A stretch of 64,000 nucleotides of DNA from Nakamurella panacisegetis (lineage in GTDB: Bacteria; Actinomycetota; Actinomycetes; Mycobacteriales; Nakamurellaceae): the NCBI RefSeq assembly GCF_900104535.1, contig NZ_LT629710.1:868001-932000 (forward strand), given 5' to 3'. Of this stretch, positions 27,790-36,308 are shown piece by piece. Every line of letters starts with the position of its first letter. Positions within the stretch are counted from its first letter, which is position 1. The notes under the pieces were generated by a model. It was given only the letters and a program-made list of their open reading frames with translations, did no database searches and was not told the DNA's origin. The translations under genes were made by a program, and so were the position numbers.

Positions 27790-28948
27790 CGCGGATCACC
27801 TCCAGGAGTTCCTCCAGCGCGGCCAGCGAGTGACCGGCCACGAATGCGTCCAGGTGCGGCAGAACGGCCACGATGCCAGTCTGCACCGGAAGGTAACCCT
27901 CGCGCCCCTTGTGCGGGTTCACCCAGACCAGGCGGCGCGACAGCCGCCGCAGCCGCTGCACCTGCCGGGCCAGTTCGTCGGCCGATCCGCGCTCCCATCC
28001 GTCGGAGAACAGGACGACGACGGCCCCGCGGGCGGTCCCGCGCTGCCCCCACCGGTTGGTGAAGACCCGGAGCACCTCGCCCAGCCGGGTACCGCCGGAG
28101 AAGTCCGGGATCACCTCACCGGCCGCCCGCAGCGCCGCCTCCGGATCGGCCACCCGCAGGGCGCGGGTGATCCGGGTCAACCGGGTACCGATGGTGAAGA
28201 CCTCGGTCGCGGTCGGCTGGGCGCGGGTGAGCACGTGGGCGAACCGGAGCAGGGCGTCCGCGTACAGGGCCATCGATCCGGACACGTCGATCAGCAGGAC
28301 CACCCGTCGAGCCCGGGTGCCCTGGCGGCGACGACGCAGCGCCCCTGGTTCGCCGCCGGACGACAGCATCGCCCTGACGGTTCGGCGGACGTCGACCGGG
28401 CCACGCCGGGCGGCCACTCTCCGCCGGGACAGACGTCGGGGCAGGCCGGGCGCGAGCAGAGCCAGCAGCGCCGCCATTTCCCGGCGGTCCTGGGCCGAGA
28501 AGGCGGCGAAATCACGATGACGCAGAACCTCGGCCGCGGCCGCGTCGGCCCGCACCGGCGGCGTGGTCTCGGGAGAGGACTCCTGACCCGAGGCGGCGTC
28601 GGCATCCATCGACAGGGTCAGCCCGGAGAGTTCCGACCTCGACCGTCCGCGGCCCGCGGCGGCCGTCCGGCCGGTGAAGTACGCCTCGAACGCCGCGTTG
28701 TAGACCGGGATGTCGTCCGGTGATGCGGTCAGGGTGAGCCGTCCCGCCCAGTACACGTCATCCGGTTCGAGCGCTGAGAGGCGAGCCACCGCGGCCAGGA
28801 AGGTCCCCGCTCGTTCCGAGCCCACGGTCAGACCGGCCCCGCGCAACGCCCAGGTGAAACCGACCAGTACGTCGACCGAGCTCCCGGACCCGAACCGGTC
28901 TCCGGACGCCGTCCCCTCGCCTGACCCACCTCGGGCCGGCCCGGCCAT
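27782..28948 (-). CDS. CoxE-like VWA-domain protein
   Basis: A 388-residue protein of the CoxE group. The C-terminal half is a von Willebrand A domain: the MIDAS motif is LLIDVSGSMALYADALL (about 222-238), the second Thr is in SGGTRLGEVL, and the Asp is in LFSDGWERGSADEL. The N-terminal half is helical. CoxE works with the CoxD AAA+ ATPase to mature the metal centre of molybdenum hydroxylases in Oligotropha. The start is the ATG at 28948, one base after the MoxR stop. The frame extends to 28990 but overlaps the ATPase gene. Confidence 0.88.
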   Translation of the reverse strand: MAGPARGGSGEGTASGDRFGSGSSVDVLVGFTWALRGAGLTVGSERAGTFLAAVARLSALEPDDVYWAGRLTLTASPDDIPVYNAAFEAYFTGRTAAAGRGRSRSELSGLTLSMDADAASGQESSPETTPPVRADAAAAEVLRHRDFAAFSAQDRREMAALLALLAPGLPRRLSRRRVAARRGPVDVRRTVRAMLSSGGEPGALRRRRQGTRARRVVLLIDVSGSMALYADALLRFAHVLTRAQPTATEVFTIGTRLTRITRALRVADPEAALRAAGEVIPDFSGGTRLGEVLRVFTNRWGQRGTARGAVVVLFSDGWERGSADELARQVQRLRRLSRRLVWVNPHKGREGYLPVQTGIVAVLPHLDAFVAGHSLAALEELLEVIRDA

Positions 28949-28949
28949 C

Positions 28950-29837
28950 TCAGGAGGCCAGCAGCAGAGCCAGGCCGGCGGACACCACACGGTCGGTGTC
29001 CTCGCGGTACTTCAGCACCGCTCCCAGGGTCAACGCCGCCACCTGCAGGTCGAGGTCGCGGCAGCCGAGCGCGTGCAGCGCCATCGCCCAGTCCAGCGAT
29101 TCGGCCACCCCGGGCGGTTTGAGCAGGTCGGCCTCGCGGAGGCGGGCGACCGCCGTGGCCACCTGCGTGGCGAGCCGTTCGGTGACCTCGGGCAGCCGGC
29201 GGCGCAGGATCGCCACCTCCCGTTCCAGGGACGGATGCTCGACCCAGTGGTAGAGGCACCGCCGCTTCAGTGCGTCGTGCACCTCACGGGTGCGGTTGGA
29301 CGTGAGGACGACCAGAGGAGGGACGCTGGCCCGAATGCGACCCAGTTCCGGAATGGTCACCGCGAAATCGGAGAGCGCCTCCAACAGGAACGCCTCGAAT
29401 TCGTCGTCGGCCCGATCGATCTCGTCGATCAGCAGTACCGAGCCCGGCGTCCGGAGAGCGGCCAGGATCGGCCGCTGCAGCAGGAACCGCTCGCTGTACA
29501 GCTCGTCCTCCACCCGCTGCCGGTCGAATTCACCGCCGCCGACGGCCCCCACTTCGGCGGCCCGCAGGTGCAGCACCTGCCGGGGGAAGTCCCAGTCGTA
29601 CAGCGCCTGAGCCGCGTCGATCCCCTCGTAACACTGAAGGCGGATCAGCTCGACCCCTTTGGCCTGCGCCAACGCTGCCGCCAAGGCGGTCTTGCCGACC
29701 CCGGCCTCGCCTTCGAGCAGCAGCGGCCGGCGCAGCGCGTCGGCCAGGAAGGCCGCGGTGGCGATCCCGGCATCACTGAGGTACCCCGTGGCGTCGAGCG
29801 CATCGGACACACTCCGCGGATCAGCAAAGGCCGTCAT
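28950..29837 (-). CDS. CoxD-like MoxR-family AAA+ ATPase
   Basis: A 295-residue ATPase. Walker A GEAGVGKT is at 43-50, Walker B is in VLLIDEIDRADDEFEAFLL (about 133-150), and sensor 1 is LTSNRTREV. The LIRLQCYEGIDAAQALYDW segment is characteristic of the CoxD branch of MoxR proteins. It probably remodels the molybdenum hydroxylase together with the adjacent VWA protein. The ATG at 29837 begins the operon CoxD-CoxE-XdhC. The apparent frame continuing to 30662 runs antisense through moaA and is not real. Confidence 0.9.
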   Translation of the reverse strand: MTAFADPRSVSDALDATGYLSDAGIATAAFLADALRRPLLLEGEAGVGKTALAAALAQAKGVELIRLQCYEGIDAAQALYDWDFPRQVLHLRAAEVGAVGGGEFDRQRVEDELYSERFLLQRPILAALRTPGSVLLIDEIDRADDEFEAFLLEALSDFAVTIPELGRIRASVPPLVVLTSNRTREVHDALKRRCLYHWVEHPSLEREVAILRRRLPEVTERLATQVATAVARLREADLLKPPGVAESLDWAMALHALGCRDLDLQVAALTLGAVLKYREDTDRVVSAGLALLLAS

Positions 29838-29900
29838 CGCACCACTATCCCCGATCGGCGTCGGCGAGGCGCCTGTGGCCGGTGCGGTTAGGCTGACGCC

Positions 29901-30980
29901 ATGACCTCGACCGCTCTTGGCATCCCGATGGTCGGGGCACGCCGCGCGGACGGCGACACCGCCGCCGAGCGGGCCGCGCGGGGCCCCTCTCCGTTTCTGA
30001 TCGATTCGCACGGTCGGCGGGCCATCGATCTGCGGGTGTCGTTGACCGACAAATGCAATCTGCGCTGCACCTATTGCATGCCGGCCGAGGGGCTCGACTG
30101 GATGCCGGGGCAGGAATTGCTGACCGACGAGGAACTGCTGCGCCTGATCCGGCTCGCCGTCGATTCCCTCGGCGTCACCGAGGTGCGGTTCACCGGCGGA
30201 GAACCTCTGCTGCGCAAGGGCATTCTCGGGCTCATCTCGGAGGTGGGACGTTTCCCGTCCCGACCCGAGATGTCCCTGACCACGAACGGCATCGGCTTCG
30301 CGCGCCGGGCCGAAGATTTCGCCGCGGCCGGCCTGGACCGGATCAACATCTCGCTCGACAGCCTCGACCCGTCGACCTTCATCCAACTGACCCGACGCGA
30401 CCGGCACCGGGACGTCATCGCCGCCCTGGATGCCGCCGCGAAGGCCGGCCTCGGGCCGGTCAAGATCAACGCGGTCCTGCTGCGAGGGATCAACGACCAC
30501 GAGGCGGCTGATCTCCTGGCCTTTGCCGTCGAGCGCGGCTACCAGCTCCGCTTCATCGAACAGATGCCCCTGGACGCCGGCCACGGCTGGAACCGGACGT
30601 CGATGGTGACGGCGGACGAGATCCAGACCGCCCTGTCCGCCCGGTTCCGCTTGACCCCCCACCGCGCCGCGCGCGCCGGGGCCCCGGCCGAGCTGTTCGA
30701 CGTCGACGGCGGGCCGGGCACCGTCGGGATCATCGCGTCGGTCACCCGCCCGTTCTGCGGCGACTGCGATCGCACCCGTCTAACCGCCGACGGGCAGGTC
30801 CGCAGCTGCCTGTTCTCCCGGTCCGAGACCGATCTGCGAGCGATGCTGCGCGCCGGCGCGACCGACGACGAGATCGCGGACACCTGGCGGCTGGCCATGT
30901 GGCGCAAGCTCCCGGGGCACGGGATAAACGACCCGTCGTTCCTGCAACCGGACCGTCCGATGAGCGCCATCGGTGGCTGA
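29901..30980 (+). CDS. moaA: GTP 3',8-cyclase
   Basis: A 359-residue radical SAM enzyme that starts molybdopterin synthesis by rearranging GTP. The N-terminal [4Fe-4S] cluster is ligated by CNLRCTYC (Cys52, 56, 59). The SAM-binding FTGGEPLLRKG follows. The C-terminal cluster is in FCGDCDRTRLTADG plus RSC, and the protein ends in the conserved Gly-Gly tail. It is divergent from the CoxD ATPase gene across 63 bases and overlaps moaD by 8 bases. Confidence 0.95.
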   Translation: MTSTALGIPMVGARRADGDTAAERAARGPSPFLIDSHGRRAIDLRVSLTDKCNLRCTYCMPAEGLDWMPGQELLTDEELLRLIRLAVDSLGVTEVRFTGGEPLLRKGILGLISEVGRFPSRPEMSLTTNGIGFARRAEDFAAAGLDRINISLDSLDPSTFIQLTRRDRHRDVIAALDAAAKAGLGPVKINAVLLRGINDHEAADLLAFAVERGYQLRFIEQMPLDAGHGWNRTSMVTADEIQTALSARFRLTPHRAARAGAPAELFDVDGGPGTVGIIASVTRPFCGDCDRTRLTADGQVRSCLFSRSETDLRAMLRAGATDDEIADTWRLAMWRKLPGHGINDPSFLQPDRPMSAIGG

Positions 30981-31260
30981 ACCCGGTCCCGTCTCCGGCC
31001 CCCGGGTCGTCGTGGTGACCCTTCGGTACTACGCCGCCGCCCGGGCGGCGGCGGGCGTCGATTCCGAAAAGGTGGAACTGCCCGCGCCGGCGACCGTGGC
31101 CGACGCACTGGCGGTCGGAGTGCACCGGCACGGTGACGTCCTGGAGCGGGTGCTGCGCCGATGCTCCTATCTGCTGGGCGAGGTCGCCGTCCATACGGCC
31201 GCCACTGCGGTGACCGACGGTGACGCGATCGACGTTTTGCCGCCGTTCGCCGGAGGGTGA
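30973..31260 (+). CDS. moaD: Molybdopterin synthase small subunit
   Basis: A 95-residue ubiquitin-fold sulfur carrier beginning with GTG inside the moaA coding region. It ends in the Gly-Gly required for thiocarboxylation (VLPPFAGG). RYYAAARAAAGVDSEKVE is the typical first strand and helix. It partners with MoaE, which is encoded on the other strand about 1.1 kb away. The overlap with moaA points to coupled translation. Confidence 0.92.
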   Translation: MAEPGPVSGPRVVVVTLRYYAAARAAAGVDSEKVELPAPATVADALAVGVHRHGDVLERVLRRCSYLLGEVAVHTAATAVTDGDAIDVLPPFAGG

Positions 31261-31479
31261 CTACACCGTCCGTGTGGTCTGTGTATCAATCCAGGGGAAT
31301 CCGGCCTCTTGCCGGTCAGTTGCAGCTCGCGGTGCCGGACGGCGTTCGTTCGCGTGTCCACTTCCGGTGGCCGGTCGAGGACGATACGGTTCGATCACGG
31401 GTTGCAGCCCGTAACAGGTCGACACCTGAGCATGATCGCGGTTACACCCGGTACCGCGGCCCGCAACTGGAGGTTTCTC

Positions 31480-32256
31480 GTGTCCCAGCCCCCTGCCGGA
31501 GGGTATCCGCCTCCGGATCCGAACCAACCGGGCGGATATCCGCCCCCCGCCCAGGGCGGCTACCCGCCTCCTGCCCCGGGTTACACGCCGCCCCCGGCCT
31601 ACACACCGCCGCCGGCTCCGGCGCCCGGCGAATACCAGCCACCGGCCGGTGGCTACGCCCCGCCGCCCGCACCCGGCGCCTATCCCCCGCCCGCCGCCGG
31701 TGGCTACCCGCCGCCCGCGCCGGGCGGTTACCCGCCGGCGCCCGGTTACGGCGCACCGGCCGGCGGCAGCGGCATGCCGGCCGTTGACATCTCCAAGGTC
31801 GGCACCAGCGACTGGATCGTCATCGGGGCCGGTGTCGTGCTGCTCATCTTCAGCTTCTTCGGCTGGTACTCCTACTCCTACTCCTACTCCGGCTACGGCG
31901 TCAGCGTCGGCGGCAGCACCAGCCTCGGCGCCTGGCACGAGTACTGGTGGCTGGCCACGGTTCTCGGGGTCGGCGTGGCGGTCGTCGTCGCGCTGCGCAC
32001 CATGATGGGCCAGTCGATCAGCCAGGTGAAGCCGCTCTTCCTGATGATCGCCGCGGGTGTCGGGTTCGTGATCACGCTCATCTCGCTGATCGAGATCTTC
32101 TCCAAGGGCACCAGCGGCGAAGGCTATTCCGTCGGTCCCGGCTTCGGCATCTGGGTCTGCCTGATCATCTCCGCCGCACAGACGTACTTCGTCTGGCTGT
32201 GGGCCCAGAAGCAGCCCGGCTGGACCCTGCCGAAGCTCCCCGGCCCGGCGCTGTAG
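31480..32256 (+). CDS. Proline-rich four-helix membrane protein, unknown function
   Basis: A 258-residue protein whose GTG start has CTGGAGG at 31467-31473, 6 bases upstream. Residues 1 to about 95 are repeats such as GGYPPPAPGGYPPAPGY. Four membrane helices follow, beginning near DWIVIGAGVVLLIFSFFGW and ending near LIISAAQTYFVWLWA. The aromatic-rich loop YSYSYSYSGYGV after helix one is unusual. Similar proline-rich anchors occur widely in actinobacteria, and no function is known. It is not obviously linked to the Moco genes on either side. The frame upstream to 31309 has no support. Confidence 0.8.
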   Translation: MSQPPAGGYPPPDPNQPGGYPPPAQGGYPPPAPGYTPPPAYTPPPAPAPGEYQPPAGGYAPPPAPGAYPPPAAGGYPPPAPGGYPPAPGYGAPAGGSGMPAVDISKVGTSDWIVIGAGVVLLIFSFFGWYSYSYSYSGYGVSVGGSTSLGAWHEYWWLATVLGVGVAVVVALRTMMGQSISQVKPLFLMIAAGVGFVITLISLIEIFSKGTSGEGYSVGPGFGIWVCLIISAAQTYFVWLWAQKQPGWTLPKLPGPAL

Positions 32257-32290
32257 TCAGTCCTCGCCCGTTTCGGAGGACCCGTTCCGA

Positions 32291-32328
32291 GAAGAGGGGC
32301 CGCGACCAGTTGGTCGCGGCCCCTCTTC
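32291..32328. terminator. Strong bidirectional hairpin terminator
   Basis: An 18-bp perfect stem (GAAGAGGGGCCGCGACCA with its exact complement) has a 2-base centre, GT, so the effective loop is a few bases more. It sits between the stops of the proline-rich membrane protein gene and the convergent moaE gene. It lacks a long T-tract but is the most stable hairpin in the window. Confidence 0.8.
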
Positions 32329-32355
32329 GCTTCGACAACGCCCCCGCCAGATGCG

Positions 32356-32778
32356 TCAGGCCGATCCGACCCACTCGTCCCGCCCGTCGGTGAACACCTG
32401 CCGCTTCCACACCGGGAGCCGGCGTTTCACCTCTTCGACCAGATCCGAGCAGGCGTCGAACGCCTCCTGCCGGTGGGCGGCGGACACCGCGGCCGCCAGG
32501 GCGATGTCGCCCACGCCGAGCAGTCCGTAGCGATGGGTGACGGCGACCGCGATGACCCCGTCCCGGTCGGCCAGGTCGGCCGCCACCCGCGCCACCACCG
32601 CGGCCGCGGTCGGATGGACCTGATACTCCAGCTCGGTCACCGATTCGCCGTGGTCGTGATCGCGCACCACACCGGCGAACGTCACCGTCGCCCCGGCCGC
32701 CCGGTCCTGCACGGCGTCGTGATGAGCGGTCAGGTCCAGCGCGTCGGAGCTGACCCCGGCGAGGGCGACCCGACCCAT
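32356..32778 (-). CDS. moaE: Molybdopterin synthase catalytic subunit
   Basis: A 140-residue protein that transfers sulfur from MoaD to precursor Z. Landmarks are ATVTFAGVVRDHDHGESV, LEYQVHP, the basic AAHRQEAFDACSDLVEEVKR and PVWKRQVFTDGRDEWVGS, which contains the active-site lysine. The ATG overlaps the mogA stop by 1 base. It is the last gene of the malic enzyme-moaC-mogA-moaE unit. The frame upstream to 33177 runs over mogA and is a shadow. Confidence 0.93.
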   Translation of the reverse strand: MGRVALAGVSSDALDLTAHHDAVQDRAAGATVTFAGVVRDHDHGESVTELEYQVHPTAAAVVARVAADLADRDGVIAVAVTHRYGLLGVGDIALAAAVSAAHRQEAFDACSDLVEEVKRRLPVWKRQVFTDGRDEWVGSA

Positions 32779-33263
32779 CAGACGCCGCCGCCGGGCCGGT
32801 GGTCGCCACCCGAGATCTGTTCCAGCGCATGGGCCATCACCCGGTACAGCACGCCGAGACCGTCCTTGACCCCGCCCGTCGAGCCGGGCAGGTTGACGAT
32901 CAACGTCCGCTCGGCCACCCCGACGATGCCCCGCGACAACATGGCGGTCGGCACGGCGTCGCCGCCGGCCCGCCGGATCGCGTCGGCCAGACCGGGCACG
33001 TCGTAGTCGATGACGGCCGCCGTGGCCTGCGGCGTCCGGTCGGTCGGGGACAGGCCGGTGCCACCTGAGGTGATCACCAGGTCGGCCCCGACGGCCGACC
33101 GCAACGCCTCCTCGACCGCCGGGCCGTCGGCCACGACGATCGGACCCTGAACGGCAAAACCCTTGTCGGCCAGCCATTGCGCGATGATCGGGCCGGTGCG
33201 ATCGGTGTAGATGCCGTTGGCGGCCCGGGTCGAGGCGATGATGACCACCGCTGACCGCTTCAT
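32778..33263 (-). CDS. mog: Molybdopterin adenylyltransferase MogA/MoaB type
   Basis: A 161-residue MoCF-fold enzyme that adenylates molybdopterin before molybdenum insertion. The binding loop is ITSGGTGLSPTDRTPQAT, and LPGSTGGVKDGL is the second conserved loop. It overlaps the moaC stop as ATGA. The length and motif fit Mog (Rv0865). MoeA, the partner for metal insertion, is not in this window. Confidence 0.92.
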   Translation of the reverse strand: MKRSAVVIIASTRAANGIYTDRTGPIIAQWLADKGFAVQGPIVVADGPAVEEALRSAVGADLVITSGGTGLSPTDRTPQATAAVIDYDVPGLADAIRRAGGDAVPTAMLSRGIVGVAERTLIVNLPGSTGGVKDGLGVLYRVMAHALEQISGGDHRPGGGV

Positions 33264-33751
33264 GACGTGGCCCCTTCCGGGCGCGTCCAGGACCCGGTCT
33301 TGCCGCCGTCCTTGCTCTCCACCCGGACGGCGTCGATCGTCGCGGCCGGATCCACCGCCTTGATCATGTCGTGCAGCGTGAGGCCGGCCACGGCGACCGC
33401 GGTCAGGGCTTCCATCTCGACGCCGGTGCGGTCGGTGGTCCGCACGGTGACGGTGATCTTGATGGCGGTCGCGGTCAGGTCGAGGTCGATGACCACTCCG
33501 GAGAGCGCGATCGGATGGCAGAGCGGGATCAGCTCGGGCGTCTTCTTGGCCGCCATGATCCCGGCGATCCGGGCCGAGGCCAGCGCGTCGCCCTTGGGCA
33601 GACCGTCCCGCCGGAGCAACTCGATCACCTCGGCCGTGGTGTGGACCCACCCGGTGGCCACGGCGGCGCGGGGGGTGGGCGCCTTGTCCCCGACGTCGAC
33701 CATCCGGGCCTTGCCGTGCTCGTCCGTGTGCGAGAAGGTCGGGCCGGTCAC
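33260..33751 (-). CDS. moaC: Cyclic pyranopterin monophosphate synthase
   Basis: A 163-residue enzyme. Landmarks are ARMVDVGDKAPTPRAAVA at the start, KKTPELIPLCHPIALS (active site) and TGVEMEALTAVAVAGLTLHD with the conserved Glu, Lys and Asp. It starts with a GTG at 33751-33749 overlapping the malic enzyme stop as GTGA, and ends overlapping mogA as ATGA. All junctions in this operon are therefore coupled. Confidence 0.94.
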   Translation of the reverse strand: MTGPTFSHTDEHGKARMVDVGDKAPTPRAAVATGWVHTTAEVIELLRRDGLPKGDALASARIAGIMAAKKTPELIPLCHPIALSGVVIDLDLTATAIKITVTVRTTDRTGVEMEALTAVAVAGLTLHDMIKAVDPAATIDAVRVESKDGGKTGSWTRPEGATS

Positions 33752-35175
33752 GAGGTGGCCGCCGATTCCTTGGCTCCGCCGGCAACGTGCTGGCCGTCGC
33801 GGGCCGCCGCCACCACGGCCCGGGCCACCGCTTTGGCGACCTTCTCGTCGAACACGCTGGGCACGATGTAGGAGGCGTTGAGCTGGTCCGGGGCCACCAC
33901 GTCGGCGATGGCCAGGGCGGCGGCGGTCAGCATCTCGTCGGTGATCATCCGGGCCTGAGCGTCCAGCAGACCACGGAAGACGCCCGGGAAGGCGAGCACG
34001 TTGTTGATCTGGTTGGGGAAGTCGGATCGGCCGGTGGCCACCACCGCGGCGTGCTGCTGGGCCTCGATGGGGTCCACCTCGGGGTCCGGGTTGGCCAGGG
34101 CGAAGACGATGGCGTCGCTGTTCATCTTCTCGATGTCGGCCCCGGTGAGGATGTTCGGGGCGGACACCCCGATGAAGACGTCGGCGCCCACGATCGCGTC
34201 GTGGATGGATCCGGCCTGCACGTACTTGTTGGTCCGGGACGCCACCTCGGCCAGATTGGGATCCATGCCCTCGCGGCCGCGGTGGACGATGCCCTTGATG
34301 TCGACGGCGACGATGTCGGCCGGATCCTGGTGCAGCAGGAGGCGGATGATCGCGTTGCCGGCCGCCCCGACCCCGGACACCACGATCCGGCAGTCCCGGA
34401 TGTCCTTCTTCACCACGCGCAGCGCGTTGCGCAGCGCGGCCACCACCACGATCGCCGTGCCGTGCTGGTCGTCGTGGAAGACCGGGATGTCCAGCAGTTC
34501 CCGCAGGCGCCGCTCGATCTCGAAGCACCGCGGCGCGGCGATGTCCTCGAGGTTGATCCCGCCGTAGACCGGAGCGATGAGCTGCACCGTCCGGATGATC
34601 TCCTCGGTGTCGGTGGAGTCGATGCACACCGGCCACGCGTCGACCCCGGCGAACTTCTTGAACAGGGCGGCCTTGCCCTCCATCACCGGCAGTGCCGCGG
34701 CCGGACCGATGTTGCCCAGGCCCAGCACCGCCGTGCCGTCGGTGACGACGGCGACCGTGTTCCGCTTGATGGTCAGCCGGCGGGCGTCGTCGGGGTTCTC
34801 GGCGATCGCCATGCAAACCCGGGCCACGCCGGGGGTGTAGGCGCGAGACAGATCGTCGCGGTTCCGCAGCGGGACCTTGGAGGTGACCTCGATCTTGCCG
34901 CCGAGGTGGACCAGGAACGTGCGGTCGGACACCTTGCGGACGGTGACGCCCGGCAGCGCGTTGACCGCATCGGTGATCTCGTCGGCGTGGTCGGCCGACA
35001 GGGCGTTGGCCGAGAGGTCGACGACCATCAGGCCGGCCGCCGACTCGACCACGTCGAACGCGGTGATCACGCCTCCGGCCCGCCCGACCGCGCTCGTCAG
35101 ATCACCGGCCGCCGACGCCGACGGCGGGGCGGCGATCCGCATGGTGATCGAATATCCGGGACCTGGGATGGCCAT
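33748..35175 (-). CDS. NAD(P)-dependent malic enzyme with N-terminal ACT-like domain
   Basis: A 475-residue oxidative decarboxylase converting malate to pyruvate. The catalytic tyrosine is in [12 protein letters not shown]. The metal and substrate loops are [18 protein letters not shown] and [15 protein letters not shown], and the cofactor fold is [12 protein letters not shown]. Residues about 8-85 before the catalytic domain ([20 protein letters not shown] and on) look like an ACT regulatory domain. Cofactor choice is not clear. The start at 35175 follows a GAGGG. It is the first gene of a coupled operon with moaC, mogA and moaE, an association without an obvious metabolic reason. Confidence 0.9.
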   Translation of the reverse strand: MAIPGPGYSITMRIAAPPSASAAGDLTSAVGRAGGVITAFDVVESAAGLMVVDLSANALSADHADEITDAVNALPGVTVRKVSDRTFLVHLGGKIEVTSKVPLRNRDDLSRAYTPGVARVCMAIAENPDDARRLTIKRNTVAVVTDGTAVLGLGNIGPAAALPVMEGKAALFKKFAGVDAWPVCIDSTDTEEIIRTVQLIAPVYGGINLEDIAAPRCFEIERRLRELLDIPVFHDDQHGTAIVVVAALRNALRVVKKDIRDCRIVVSGVGAAGNAIIRLLLHQDPADIVAVDIKGIVHRGREGMDPNLAEVASRTNKYVQAGSIHDAIVGADVFIGVSAPNILTGADIEKMNSDAIVFALANPDPEVDPIEAQQHAAVVATGRSDFPNQINNVLAFPGVFRGLLDAQARMITDEMLTAAALAIADVVAPDQLNASYIVPSVFDEKVAKAVARAVVAAARDGQHVAGGAKESAATS

Positions 35176-35338
35176 GTTCGTCAAACCCTCTCTGAACCGC
35201 ACACGATGTTCGACACCGGTGGCAGGCTCGAGAGAGCCGGCAACGCCGCAGGTGCACTGCAGGTGAGGGTAGCCCGGCGGGCCGTCCCTGCTCGCCCGAT
35301 GTGAGGCCGGACCCAAGTGGCAAGGGCCACGTCAGGAC

Positions 35339-35917
35339 TCACAGTTGATCCGGCCGGTCCACGTCGCGCCCACCGCCGAGGTCTCCGCATTCGATCAGAT
35401 CGGCCCCGTGGGCGCCCAGGTACTCGCGAGCGCCACTGTCGCCCACCGCGCCGGTGATGACCCCGTCGAAGTGTTCGCGGCCGATCAGCACCGGGTGTCC
35501 GGGTCGGCCCTGGTAGGCGGCCCGCGACAGGGACCGGGACGGGTCCGTCCGGTCCAGGTGAGCCAGGAGGCGATCGACCACCGCGCGCCCGACGTCCGGC
35601 AGGTCGACCAGCATGACCACGGCGGCCGCCGCGGGTGTGTGCCCGATCGCGGTCAGCCCCGCGCGGAGACTGGACCCCATCCCGGTCAGGTGGTCCGGGT
35701 TGACCAGCACCTCCACCGTGGGCGGCAGGATCTCGCGCACCGCATCCGCCTCGGCCCCGATCACGACGACGATCCGGTCACATCCGGCCAGGGCGTCGAC
35801 AGCACGCAGCACCCACGGCCCGGAGCCGCTGTCGACGAGCGCTTTCGGTTGCCCGAACCGGCGTCCGGACCCGGCGGCCAGCAGCAGGCCGGTGACCGGG
35901 GGTGCGGGAGCGGTCAG
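35339..35917 (-). CDS. MocA-type molybdenum cofactor nucleotidyltransferase, probable CTG start
   Basis: The N-terminal nucleotide-binding signature LLLAAGSGRRFGQPKAL is encoded at about 35840-35895. It is followed by DRIVVVIGAEAD, DHLTGMGSSLRAG and VVMLVDLPDV, the standard set for MobA/MocA-type NTP transferases. Given the molybdenum hydroxylase nearby, a CTP-using MocA making the cytosine dinucleotide cofactor is likely. There is no ATG, GTG or TTG in frame between the upstream stop (35981) and codon 36. The only good start is the CTG at 35917-35915, overlapping the preceding stop as CTGA, giving 192 residues. Starting at the first GTG (35812) would delete the catalytic loop. Confidence 0.8.
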   Translation of the reverse strand: MTAPAPPVTGLLLAAGSGRRFGQPKALVDSGSGPWVLRAVDALAGCDRIVVVIGAEADAVREILPPTVEVLVNPDHLTGMGSSLRAGLTAIGHTPAAAAVVMLVDLPDVGRAVVDRLLAHLDRTDPSRSLSRAAYQGRPGHPVLIGREHFDGVITGAVGDSGAREYLGAHGADLIECGDLGGGRDVDRPDQL

Positions 35918-36096
35918 CGGTTGATGACCGTGGTCGGGTGGATGTACGGGATCTGGTCGCCGCTCAGCGGGAAGTCGACCTCACCGAACGGGGACAGCGC
36001 GCCCTGCCGATCGGCGTTGAACTCGCTGACCGCGTGGCCGCCTTCCTCGATCTCGGGCCACCGCGGGTCGACGCCCTTGGTCTTCTTCGAGGCCAT
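35914..36096 (-). CDS. Conserved-looking 60-residue protein of unknown function
   Basis: A small soluble protein beginning MASKKTKGVDPRWPEIEEGG and ending IPYIHPTTVINR, with a good ribosome-binding site (GAGGAG, 7 bases before the ATG). It has no membrane segment or metal motif. In gene order it occupies the place of M. tuberculosis Rv0863, between the XPB-associated protein and the Moco genes, but I cannot show homology. Its stop overlaps the CTG start of the MocA-type gene. Confidence 0.75.
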   Translation of the reverse strand: MASKKTKGVDPRWPEIEEGGHAVSEFNADRQGALSPFGEVDFPLSGDQIPYIHPTTVINR

Positions 36097-36295
36097 CGGT
36101 GACTCCTCACATTGCGGATGCACCGGCATCCGCGCCGGCCCGGATTGCCCGGGCGAACGACGACGTCGCTCACGGCCCAGTATCCAGCACCGTCGGTGAC
36201 GCCGACAACCGGCGGACCCGGCATCGACCGGCGCCCGTCCTCCGGGCTGCCGGGAGCTGGGTCGACGAGGGCGGTTGGAGTCGTTGAGCGCGAGA

Positions 36296-36301
36296 TAGGT
36301 T
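36296..36301 (+). promoter_or_regulatory. Candidate -10 box of the XPB-associated gene
   Basis: TAGGTT lies 7 bases before the GTG start at 36309, consistent with a leaderless mRNA. A TTGGAG at 36275-36280 is a poor -35 with a 15-base spacer. The rest of the 212-base divergent gap shows nothing else I can name. Confidence 0.35.
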
Positions 36302-36308
36302 TGCACAT

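Noticed and set aside
29838-29900. Molybdenum cofactor riboswitch upstream of moaA
   Set aside because: The divergent gap is only 63 bases, too short for that RNA, and no conserved stems are visible.
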